In this document: positions 14,069 to 20,764 of the stretch, piece by piece
Layout: each line of letters begins with the position of its first letter
Position numbering within the stretch: position 1 is the first letter of the stretch
Assembly: GCA_036444215.1 (NCBI GenBank)
Contig: JAZGAA010000026.1
Location: forward strand, 1 to 23,261
Source of the DNA: CAJVXI01 sp036444215
GTDB lineage: Bacteria > Patescibacteriota > Minisyncoccia > UBA6257 > UBA9933
Length of the DNA: 23,261 bases
Direction: 5' to 3'
Notes under the pieces: model-generated
The model's input: the letters and a program-made list of their open reading frames with translations, nothing else
The model's database searches: none
Told to the model about the DNA's origin: nothing
Made by a program: the position numbers and the translations under genes

Positions 14069-15436
14069 ATGAACCTGGATAAACTTTGGCAAACAACTTT
14101 ATCAGAGCTTGAACTCCAAATTTCGCGCCCCAATTTTTTAACTTGGCTAAAAAACAGCAGGCCAATTGAAAAAAACGAAGATGGGCGGGTATTAATTGGC
14201 TTAGCTAATAACTTTGCTAAAGAATGGGTAGAAAATAAATACCATAAAGCCATTTTAGGCATCCTTCGTTCATTAGACGAAACAATTAAAGGAGTTGAAT
14301 ATACGGTTTTAAGTGGAGTAATTAAAGGACAAGCGCTAAAAATTCGCGGCCTTCAGCGAGAAAAAGTTAGCCAATCACATCCAAGTTTCCCGGAGTTAAA
14401 AATAGACCCCGAAACCAATCTTCATCCTCGTTATAATTTAAATTCTTTTGTTGTCGGCTCTTCTAATGAATTAGCTTTTGCTGCTGCTTCGGCAGTAATT
14501 AAGGAGGTTGGTAAAAAATATAATCCGTTTTTTATTTATGGAGGTGTCGGCTTGGGTAAAACTCACCTGATTCAATTAATTGGTAACGAAATTAAACGAG
14601 TTTATAAAAATAAAATAAAAGTAAAATATGTGCCATCAGAAAAATTTGTTAATGAAGTAATTTGGGGAATCCGCAATAAACGAATGGACGATATTAAAAG
14701 TAGATATCGCAATGTTGATGTCTTAATTATTGACGACATTCATTTTATCGGCGGGAAAGAACGAAGTGAAGAGGAATTTTTTCACACTTTTAACGCTCTT
14801 TATGAAAACAATAAACAAATAATTATTTCTTCTGACAGGCCGCCGGCTGCTATCCCGACACTTGAAGAGCGGCTGCGTTCCCGTTTTTTGGGCGGAATGA
14901 TTGCAGATATTACTCCACCGGACTATGAAATGAGAGTAGCGATTATTAAAACAAAGCTTGAGGAAAAAAACAGCGTTCTCTCAGACGACCTATGTGGATT
15001 AGTCGCTAATAAAGTAAGAAAAAATATTCGCGAAATTGAAGGAATTTTAAATAAAATTATTTTTTATCAAGAAAATAAGGGGGTTGACTTAACATCAACT
15101 ATAATTGAAGAAATTATAGATACTACTATTCAACAATCAATTAAAAACATTAGTCCAAATCAAGTAGTTAAAGCGGTGGCTGAATTTTTTGAAATTACAC
15201 CAAATGATTTATCGGCCCGTTCTAGAAAAAAAGAAGTGGTTGAACCTCGTCAGATAACAATGTTTCTTTTAAGAGATATATTGAGTTTATCTTATCCATA
15301 TATTGGGGAAAAGATGGGGAAAAGAGACCATAGCACCGCCATTCACTCATATGAAAAAATCTCTCAAGAAATCAATAAAAATCGCGGTTTAAGCCAAAAA
15401 ATTACTTTAATTAAAGAATTAATTTATAAACAATAA
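14069..15436 (+). CDS. dnaA: Chromosomal replication initiator DnaA
   Basis: The 455-residue protein has all four DnaA domains: an N-terminal interaction domain (about 1-75, LEISRPNFLTWLKN-type), a short linker, an AAA+ ATPase core with Walker A GGVGLGKT at 158-165 and Walker B VDVLIIDDIHFIGG, the sensor/arginine segment LEERLRSRFLGG, and a C-terminal DNA-binding domain with the signature KRDHSTAIHSYEKI. It opens the origin by binding DnaA boxes. Boxes occur at 13986 and 15446 on either side of the gene. It is divergent from rpmH and followed by dnaN. Confidence 0.97.
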   Translation: MNLDKLWQTTLSELELQISRPNFLTWLKNSRPIEKNEDGRVLIGLANNFAKEWVENKYHKAILGILRSLDETIKGVEYTVLSGVIKGQALKIRGLQREKVSQSHPSFPELKIDPETNLHPRYNLNSFVVGSSNELAFAAASAVIKEVGKKYNPFFIYGGVGLGKTHLIQLIGNEIKRVYKNKIKVKYVPSEKFVNEVIWGIRNKRMDDIKSRYRNVDVLIIDDIHFIGGKERSEEEFFHTFNALYENNKQIIISSDRPPAAIPTLEERLRSRFLGGMIADITPPDYEMRVAIIKTKLEEKNSVLSDDLCGLVANKVRKNIREIEGILNKIIFYQENKGVDLTSTIIEEIIDTTIQQSIKNISPNQVVKAVAEFFEITPNDLSARSRKKEVVEPRQITMFLLRDILSLSYPYIGEKMGKRDHSTAIHSYEKISQEINKNRGLSQKITLIKELIYKQ

Positions 15437-15445
15437 ATTATATAC

Positions 15446-15454
15446 TTTTCCACA
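15446..15454 (+). promoter_or_regulatory. DnaA box in the dnaA-dnaN spacer
   Basis: TTTTCCACA is identical, and in the same orientation, to the box upstream of dnaA. It directly precedes an extremely AT-rich stretch. Confidence 0.5.
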
Positions 15455-15544
15455 TATTAATAAAATTATATAATATTAAAAAACTTGATATAAATTAATG
15501 TTTTTATATTTATTAACTTATTAACAATTACTATTAATACTACT
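15455..15544. other. Candidate oriC unwinding region
   Basis: The 90 bases between the DnaA box and dnaN are almost entirely A and T (for example TAATAAAATTATATAATATT). With the box at 15446-15454 this is the best candidate for a DNA unwinding element in the window. Clusters of boxes as seen in other origins are lacking, so the call rests on gene context and composition. Confidence 0.4.
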
Positions 15545-16660
15545 ATGAAATTAATAATACTTAGAAGTAACTTAAAAGATGGGTTGGGAATGATTAATAG
15601 AATTGGAGGAGAAAATTTAAATCTACCAGTTTTAAAAAATTTTTTAATTGAAACTGCCGATAATAAAATTAAATTATCAGCAACTAATTTAGAGTTGGCT
15701 ATTACTAACTTTATTTCCGGAAAAATAATTGAAGAGGGTAGTTTAACCGTCCCAATTAATATTCTCACCTCAATAATTAATAATCTCCAAACAGAAAGAA
15801 TTAATTTAGAAGTTAAAGATAATAACTTAATAATTAAAGCCGATAATTATCAGGCTAAAATTCAAGGAATTAAAAAAGAAGAATTTCCTATTATTCCGAA
15901 AATTAATAATGAGCAGAATTTCTTAGAGATTTCAACTTCAATATTAAAACAATCTCTATTTTCGGTAATTAGCGCCGCTCAAATTTCTAATATGCGGCCG
16001 GAACTTAATGGTATTTTTTTTGATTTTCAAATTAACTCTCTTAAATTAGCAGCTACAGACAGTTTTAGATTAGCAGAAAAGACAATTTCCAATAACCAAT
16101 TTAAAACCACTCTTAATAAACAATTTAAGACAATCATTCCATTAAAAACTATCCAGGAGATAACCAGGGTAATTAAAGATAGTAATGATAAAACTATAAT
16201 TTATTTTGACCCAAACCAAGTTCTTTTTAAGAATAATGATTTAGAAATCATTTCTCGGTTAATTGACGGAGAGTTCCCGGATTATCAAGCAATTATTCCG
16301 GAATCAACCGAAACAGAGATAATTATTAACAGAGAACAACTGATTAACGCCATAAAACTCGCCAGTGCTTTTATTGACCGGCTTAGTGAAATAAAAATAA
16401 CTATTAAGGAGAAAACAAAAAATATTGAAGTTTATTCTACTGGTCAAGGCGTAGGAGAAAACCAATATTTAATCCCGGCCAAAATTAAAGGACCGTCTTT
16501 AGAGATTGTTTTTAATTGGCGTTTTCTTTTTGACGGGCTTAAAAATTTAAATTCCGAAGATATTATTATGGAATTCAACGGTAATAACAAGCCGGTAGTA
16601 ATTAAATCACCAGACGATATTTCTTATTTTTACGTCTTAATGCCAATCAAAACTAGTTGA
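15545..16660 (+). CDS. dnaN: DNA polymerase III sliding clamp, beta subunit
   Basis: The 371-residue length and three-domain beta-clamp plan fit DnaN: N-terminal MKLIILRSNLKDGL, the domain-II marker RPELNGIFFDF with the following AATDSFRLAEK, and the C-terminal VIKSPDDISYFYVLMPIK, which contains the usual hydrophobic protein-binding tail. It tethers the replicative polymerase to DNA. It follows dnaA by 108 bases. Its last 24 bases overlap the 3' end of the convergent PBP gene, so the two transcripts should be complementary there. Confidence 0.96.
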   Translation: MKLIILRSNLKDGLGMINRIGGENLNLPVLKNFLIETADNKIKLSATNLELAITNFISGKIIEEGSLTVPINILTSIINNLQTERINLEVKDNNLIIKADNYQAKIQGIKKEEFPIIPKINNEQNFLEISTSILKQSLFSVISAAQISNMRPELNGIFFDFQINSLKLAATDSFRLAEKTISNNQFKTTLNKQFKTIIPLKTIQEITRVIKDSNDKTIIYFDPNQVLFKNNDLEIISRLIDGEFPDYQAIIPESTETEIIINREQLINAIKLASAFIDRLSEIKITIKEKTKNIEVYSTGQGVGENQYLIPAKIKGPSLEIVFNWRFLFDGLKNLNSEDIIMEFNGNNKPVVIKSPDDISYFYVLMPIKTS

Positions 16661-18793
16661 GGTAGGATAAGCGCCGTCAGGTATCGGTTGATTGTATCGT
16701 TCAAAATCCGGAATATTTTTCTTAGCCCATAATAAAACCGGCTCCTCCCAATTTTTGAACTGAGGATTTTGCTCCGGGCTTTGCGGTTCCGGCCCGGTTG
16801 GGTCGTTTTTATTCACATAATAAAGAATATTATGAATTTGAGGAAAGGTTTCATCATCTAACTCATAATTCATAATATATTCTCCTCTTAAAATCGGTTT
16901 GGTTTGAAATATCGGCGCAGGTTTATTAAATGACTCAAACGGTTGATTAATAAAGGCTTCGCTTAAGAAATTATGCCAAATCGGAATCGCCGCTAAAATA
17001 CTACTACCCTGCTTTTGCATTGGTTGATTATCATTATTACCGGCCCAAACACCAATAACCAAAGAAGGCGTATAGCCAATCGCCCAGGCATCTTTATAAT
17101 CATTGGTAGTTCCGGTTTTAAGAGCCACTTCTCGGTCGGGAAATATAGTGAGATTAAGACTGTTTTGGAAAAGCCCTCTCCGAGTTTCTTGGTCAGAAAG
17201 AATATCATTGATTAATCTGGTAAATTGTGAGTCCGCTACTTTGGTGGCTTGGTCAACGTATTTCTCTAAGGTTTTTCCCTGAGGATCTTTTATCTCTAAA
17301 ATTAAAGTTTGCTGACGTTTAATTCCTTCTTGACTGAAAACCGAATAAGCGTCAACCATTTCAATAAGTTTTACTTCACCGCCGCCTAAAACTAAAGAAA
17401 GACCATAGCGACCGCGTTCTTTTAAGGTAGCAATCCCAAAATCTTGAGCGGTTTTTATAGTGTCATCAATATTAGCAAGATAAAGTACTTTAACCGACGG
17501 CAAGTTAATTGATTGAGCTAAGGCCTGGCGAAAAGTTACTGGCCCTCGGAATATTTGGTCAAAATTTTCCGGCTGATAGCTTTTATCTGGATTTCCAGTA
17601 GTATCAAATTCGGTTAGCAAATCAAAAATAATTGTTTCCGGTGAATAACCTTTTTTAAAAGCGGTAATATAGACAAATGGTTTAAAAGCCGAACCGGGCT
17701 GTCTTAATCCCTGATTGGCAACATTAAAATTTCCCTCGTTTTCAATATCAAAATAATCACGTGAGCCAACCAGGGTAAGGATTTGACCTGTTTTGGCATC
17801 CTGGGCAACCAAAGCCGCATTTTTCCCATTGTACAATTCTTCATTTCGTTCAGCTCCTTCTTTTACTACTCGTTCGGCAATCTCTTGAAGCGACCAGTCC
17901 AAGGTAGTAATTATTTTTAACCCTCCTTTTTCTATTATTTCTTCTCCATATTTATTATTCAGGTATTCTCTTACCATCATTACAAAGTGAGGCGCCTTTA
18001 TTGAGCCGATATTTGGCGAGGTGAATTTCAATTCCTTGTTTTGATTGCGGATTTTTTCTTCTTCATCAATAAATTCCAATTTGAACATTTGATTTAAAAT
18101 ATAATTTTTCCGGTTTTCTAATTCATCAGCATGGGTACCCCAAGGAGAGTAATAAGATGGCGCTTTTGGGAGGGCAGCTAAAACCGCCGACTCAGCCAAA
18201 CTTAATTCTTTAGCCGGTTTACTAAAATAGGTTTGGCTGGCGGCTTCAATCCCATAAGCATTAGCTCCATAAGGAATTTGATTAAGGTAAAGATTTAAAA
18301 TTTCGTCTTTTGAGTAGCGGCCTTCCAGCCAATAAGACAGAATTAATTCTTTAATTTTTCTGGAAAACGTCCGTTCTGGGGTTAAAAAAGCATTTTTAGC
18401 TAATTGTTGGGTGATAGTTGAGGCGCCTTGAACCACCCGACCTTTCAAAAGGTTGATAAATAATGCTCTAATTATTGACCGCCAGTCAAAAGCCGGATGA
18501 GTATAAAAATTTTGGTCTTCAATGGCAATAGTAGCTTGTTTTAGATACTCGGGAATTTCTTCAAAAGGAATAATAGTTCTTTTTTCTTCGCCGTGAATTT
18601 CGTAAAGCAGCACATCACCGGTTCGGTCATAGATTTTAGTTGATTGAGTGATTTGACGATTAACGAATTGTTCCGGGTTAGGAAGCTCCCGAGCCATTCT
18701 AGCTAAAATAGTCAACCCTATAAGAAGCGAGCCAAAAGCTATTAAAAAAAATAAGCCGATGATTTTAATCAGTAGTTTTTTCCTTTTTCTCAT
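16637..18793 (-). CDS. Class A penicillin-binding protein (PBP1A type)
   Basis: The 718-residue bifunctional peptidoglycan synthase has an N-terminal membrane anchor (about 7-32), a glycosyltransferase-51 domain with the catalytic Glu92 in IEDQNFYTHPAFDW and the conserved QGASTITQQLAKN, and a transpeptidase domain with SxxK at S368-K371 (GSAFKPF), SxN at S428 (SINLPS) and KTGT at 559-562. It polymerises and crosslinks peptidoglycan outside the membrane, so this organism makes a cell wall. A TATAAT ends 6 bases before the ATG. The end overlaps dnaN by 24 bases. Confidence 0.95.
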   Translation of the reverse strand: MRKRKKLLIKIIGLFFLIAFGSLLIGLTILARMARELPNPEQFVNRQITQSTKIYDRTGDVLLYEIHGEEKRTIIPFEEIPEYLKQATIAIEDQNFYTHPAFDWRSIIRALFINLLKGRVVQGASTITQQLAKNAFLTPERTFSRKIKELILSYWLEGRYSKDEILNLYLNQIPYGANAYGIEAASQTYFSKPAKELSLAESAVLAALPKAPSYYSPWGTHADELENRKNYILNQMFKLEFIDEEEKIRNQNKELKFTSPNIGSIKAPHFVMMVREYLNNKYGEEIIEKGGLKIITTLDWSLQEIAERVVKEGAERNEELYNGKNAALVAQDAKTGQILTLVGSRDYFDIENEGNFNVANQGLRQPGSAFKPFVYITAFKKGYSPETIIFDLLTEFDTTGNPDKSYQPENFDQIFRGPVTFRQALAQSINLPSVKVLYLANIDDTIKTAQDFGIATLKERGRYGLSLVLGGGEVKLIEMVDAYSVFSQEGIKRQQTLILEIKDPQGKTLEKYVDQATKVADSQFTRLINDILSDQETRRGLFQNSLNLTIFPDREVALKTGTTNDYKDAWAIGYTPSLVIGVWAGNNDNQPMQKQGSSILAAIPIWHNFLSEAFINQPFESFNKPAPIFQTKPILRGEYIMNYELDDETFPQIHNILYYVNKNDPTGPEPQSPEQNPQFKNWEEPVLLWAKKNIPDFERYNQPIPDGAYPTSTSFDWH

Positions 18794-18799
18794 AATTAA

Positions 18800-18828
18800 A
18801 TTATACCAAAAACCCCGTTAGGTGACTA
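18800..18828 (-). promoter_or_regulatory. PBP promoter overlapping a terminator, predicted leaderless
   Basis: On the - strand a consensus TATAAT (18805-18800) ends 6 bases before the ATG at 18793. The best -35 at 17 bases, TAGTCA (18828-18823), is weak and lies in the loop of the upstream terminator, with one arm of the terminator stem inside the spacer. Confidence 0.45.
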
Positions 18829-18842
18829 TCTAACGGGGTTTT
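18809..18842 (-). terminator. Intrinsic terminator of the zinc-ribbon gene
   Basis: AAAACCCCGTTAG (18809-18821) and CTAACGGGGTTTT (18830-18842) form a perfect 13-bp stem with an 8-base loop. Read on the - strand the stem ends in TTTTT, fitting an intrinsic terminator. The stop codon of the 47-aa gene (18826-18828) lies in the loop. Confidence 0.75.
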
Positions 18843-18969
18843 CGAAATTATCATCAATTCCTTCGTCTTTGTTTGGAGAGCAAATAAGACAAGTCCCATC
18901 TCTGGATAACTTCTCCCCGCATTCATCGCAAATTTCTCCAATTACATCGTCAGAATCGTTAGTTACCAT
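18826..18969 (-). CDS. Zinc-ribbon microprotein, 47 residues
   Basis: An ATG at 18969 opens a 47-codon frame ending in TAG at 18826-18828. The product has two CxxC pairs, C14-D-E-C17 and C27-L-I-C30, spaced 9 residues apart, in the pattern IGEICDECGEKLSRDGTCLI, followed by an acidic tail. This is a treble-clef or zinc-ribbon-like metal site of the kind seen in small regulatory or ribosome-associated proteins; the actual role is unknown. The gene is too short for usual length cut-offs. It has a plausible promoter, a structured leader of about 100 bases and its own terminator, which supports it being a real gene. No Shine-Dalgarno is visible. Confidence 0.65.
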   Translation of the reverse strand: MVTNDSDDVIGEICDECGEKLSRDGTCLICSPNKDEGIDDNFENPVR

Positions 18970-18984
18970 AATTTACAAAGAGGT

Positions 18985-19061
18985 AAATCCCCCACATAAG
19001 AAGGGCTAAGAACTTCACTTCATAAATTTTTTTAAAAATTTGCCATTCTTATGTGGGTGGG
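18985..19061 (-). ncRNA. Structured leader of the zinc-ribbon gene
   Basis: CCCACATAAGAA (18991-19002) and TTCTTATGTGGG (19046-19057) are a perfect 12-bp stem, and the stem extends past one bulge. It encloses 43 bases with a second perfect 8-bp hairpin, AAATTTTT/AAAAATTT (19024-19041). On the - strand it lies between the predicted transcription start (about 19067) and the ATG. A third small hairpin ATTTAC/GTAAAT sits just before the ATG. No riboswitch class is recognised. Confidence 0.45.
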
Positions 19062-19073
19062 TAAAAACGACCT

Positions 19074-19101
19074 TTAGTATGTGAATTTTATAATTTATCA
19101 A
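19074..19101 (-). promoter_or_regulatory. Candidate promoter of the zinc-ribbon gene
   Basis: On the - strand TTGATA (19101-19096) and TACTAA (19079-19074) are 16 bases apart. It overlaps the last codons of ruvC and would start the hairpin leader. The -10 is imperfect. Confidence 0.35.
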
Positions 19102-19567
19102 ATTTATAATTATTAGCGGCTGTCAGGGCAACTGCTAAAGCATCACTAATGTCATCCGGCCCGCTGATTTTATCAATTTTTAAAATTTTAGCCACCATTT
19201 TAGCCACTGCTTTTTTATCAGCCGAGCCATAACCGGCAACGTTTAATTTAACTTCTGAGGGCGTGTATTCTAATAAGGATATTTTGTGTTGGACAGTTAG
19301 TAATGTCAAGACCCCCCGTGACTGGGCTACTTCCAAACCAGTTTTCATGTTTTTAACAAAATACAGCTTCTCTATTGCTACAATATCAGGTTTGCTTTTT
19401 TCAAGTAATTCTCTGAAAGATTTTTCCAATTCCAAAAGCCGATGACTTTTATCTTTTGAAACAATTTTTAAAAGACCGCTTTTAATAAAGCGGAATTGAC
19501 TGCCGTCTTTTTTAATTAAGCCGTAGCCAACTCTAGTACTTCCGGGATCAATACCTAAGATTTTCAT
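19088..19567 (-). CDS. ruvC: Holliday junction endonuclease RuvC
   Basis: The 159-residue protein has the RNase-H-like RuvC core with the four acidic catalytic positions: D7 in LGIDPGSTRVGYG, E66 in AIEKLYF, and the C-terminal pair in SGPDDISDALAVAL (D138/D139 and D142). It cuts Holliday junctions symmetrically in complex with RuvAB. It overlaps the yebC stop by 4 bases, the usual yebC-ruvC arrangement. ruvB lies separately at 22642 and ruvA is not in the window. Confidence 0.96.
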   Translation of the reverse strand: MKILGIDPGSTRVGYGLIKKDGSQFRFIKSGLLKIVSKDKSHRLLELEKSFRELLEKSKPDIVAIEKLYFVKNMKTGLEVAQSRGVLTLLTVQHKISLLEYTPSEVKLNVAGYGSADKKAVAKMVAKILKIDKISGPDDISDALAVALTAANNYKFDKL

Positions 19568-20088
19568 AGATTAGTATGTACTTTCTGCACATCATCACGT
19601 TTCTCTAATGCTTGAATTAAGATTTGAATCTTCTGTTTTGTTTCGCCCGAGACTTCCTGTTTGAATTTAGCTCTCCATTCGCCATCTTTATTTTCAAAAG
19701 CCCACTGAACAGAACCCGGGTCAGCCCATTTAGCGTTTTGTTCGTTTAAAATTTTTTTAACTTCCGCGATAGTTCGGTTTTTATTGTCGGTTGCCGCCTC
19801 AATTAAAATCGCAATACCTTCCGGCCCGTAGGCCTCAATAATTAACTCTTCTAAATTTTCTCCGGCTTCAGAAGCGCGCTTAATTGCCCGTTCAATATTA
19901 TCTTGAGGCACGTTATTTTCTTTGGCTTTTTCAATAGCTGTTCGAAGCTGGAAATTAAATTGAGGATTAGGTTCCTGGCGAGCGGCAATGGTAATTGCTT
20001 TTAATAATTTAGAAAACAACTGACCGCGTTTCTGGTCAATTACTCCTTTTTTGTGTTTGACGCTCGACCAATGGGAGTGTCCGGCCAT
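19564..20088 (-). CDS. yebC: YebC/TACO1-family protein, short form
   Basis: The 174-residue protein starts MAGHSHWSSVKHKKGVIDQK and has the family signatures AIEKAKENNVPQDNIERAIKR, YGPEGIAILIEAATDNKNRT (both typical) and a C-terminal ALEKRDDVQKVHTN. YebC proteins act as translation factors that relieve stalling at proline-rich stretches or as transcription regulators. Usual members are about 240 residues; here the sequence jumps from VQWAF in domain 2 almost straight to the last helix, so around 60 residues are missing in the middle/third domain. The frame is intact, so this is a compact version and not a broken gene. Confidence 0.92.
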   Translation of the reverse strand: MAGHSHWSSVKHKKGVIDQKRGQLFSKLLKAITIAARQEPNPQFNFQLRTAIEKAKENNVPQDNIERAIKRASEAGENLEELIIEAYGPEGIAILIEAATDNKNRTIAEVKKILNEQNAKWADPGSVQWAFENKDGEWRAKFKQEVSGETKQKIQILIQALEKRDDVQKVHTNL

Positions 20089-20090
20089 AG

Positions 20091-20130
20091 TTTAATTAAT
20101 TAGTTAACTGGTTAATTAGTTGGCTAGTTT
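20091..20130. repeat. TTAATTAGTTAACTGG tandem repeat in the yebC leader
   Basis: TTAATTAGTT is repeated with small changes (TTAATTAGTTAACTGG, then TTAATTAGTTGGCTAG). It lies directly upstream of the yebC ATG, between it and a weak promoter (TTGAAT 20161-20156, TATAAA 20140-20135 on the - strand). Confidence 0.5.
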
Positions 20131-20172
20131 ACAGTTTATAATTTTTAGATTTAATATTCAAGAAAAAAATAA

Positions 20173-20195
20173 GGCCCTATTTATTAGATAGGGCC
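20173..20195 (-). terminator. Intrinsic terminator of the lipoprotein gene
   Basis: GGCCCTAT (20173-20180) and ATAGGGCC (20188-20195) form a perfect 8-bp stem with a 7-base loop. On the - strand it is followed by TTATTTTTTT. It lies 15 bases after the lipoprotein stop. Confidence 0.8.
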
Positions 20196-20209
20196 AGAAA
20201 GCAATCAAA

Positions 20210-20620
20210 TTAATTGCAATGCGGAGTGTAGCGAAGAAACCCGTCGCAATTATAGTCATGGCGGTAAGGCAGGCGATGGTAGCCATAATGTCTTCTTTGT
20301 GGACCACTATAAGTTTTTAGACCACTCCATGTTTTTACTCTCACTGAAAGGATTGGCCAGTAAATGGTGTTATAACCATTATTATTATATCCACCATAAT
20401 AACCGGTTTTACCATAGTCGTAGGCCGCCCTCTCGCGTATTTTTTGAACACGCGTTGCTTCGTCAGACTTACCCTTTTCACAGAGTGCCTGTTCGCCAGC
20501 AGTCGAAAGTGTAGGACAGTCAGGTGGATAATACACTTCCATGTTTTCTAGGGTAGCGCAGCCAGTCAGCAATAAGCCAATAACCAAAAAACAAAAACTA
20601 AAAACCAATATCTTTCTCAT
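20210..20620 (-). CDS. Putative lipoprotein, Tyr/Gly/Asn-rich
   Basis: The 136-residue protein has a signal peptide (MRKILVFSFCFLVIGLLLTG) with a lipobox LTGC giving Cys21 as the lipidated residue. After it come a short Cys-containing region (PPDCPTL, ALCEK), a helix, a Tyr/Gly/Asn-rich stretch around residues 66-90 and a His/Arg/Tyr-rich end with a final DYNCDGFLRYTPHCN. I recognise no family. It is the only gene here with a strong Shine-Dalgarno (AGGAGG, 6 bases before the ATG), a near-consensus promoter, a leader of about 48 bases and a classic terminator. It may be a recent acquisition or simply a highly expressed surface protein. Confidence 0.75.
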   Translation of the reverse strand: MRKILVFSFCFLVIGLLLTGCATLENMEVYYPPDCPTLSTAGEQALCEKGKSDEATRVQKIRERAAYDYGKTGYYGGYNNNGYNTIYWPILSVRVKTWSGLKTYSGPQRRHYGYHRLPYRHDYNCDGFLRYTPHCN

Positions 20621-20624
20621 TACA

Positions 20625-20632
20625 CACCTCCT
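20625..20632 (-). promoter_or_regulatory. Strong Shine-Dalgarno of the lipoprotein gene
   Basis: On the - strand AGGAGGTG is followed by TGTA and the ATG at 20620. None of the other starts I inspected has more than a weak purine run, so this site is exceptional in the window. Confidence 0.8.
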
Positions 20633-20675
20633 AATTTTCAGTGTTTATATTATTTTATTAAGGTCCTTGTCTATA

Positions 20676-20703
20676 ATTGTACACATTTTTAAGCGTTTGT
20701 CAA
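20676..20703 (-). promoter_or_regulatory. Promoter of the lipoprotein gene
   Basis: On the - strand TTGACA (20703-20698) and TACAAT (20681-20676) are 16 bases apart, with a TG just before the -10. This is the closest match to the consensus in the window besides the one at 22607-22635. Confidence 0.65.
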
Positions 20704-20721
20704 CCTAATATAAAATTAAAA

Positions 20722-20752
20722 TTTACATTTTATTAATAAGATAGTGTATAAT
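20722..20752 (+). promoter_or_regulatory. pilB promoter, very short leader
   Basis: TATAAT (20747-20752) follows a TTTACA (20722-20727) at a long 19-base spacing. The predicted start is about 6 bases before the ATG at 20765. The site overlaps an in-frame GTG at 20744, which therefore cannot be the start. Confidence 0.5.
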
Positions 20753-20764
20753 AAAAAGATAAAT

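Noticed and set aside
20744..20764. In-frame GTG start 7 codons upstream of the pilB ATG
   Set aside because: The GTG sits next to and within the TATAAT -10 element, so it would not be in the transcript. ATG at 20765 is used.
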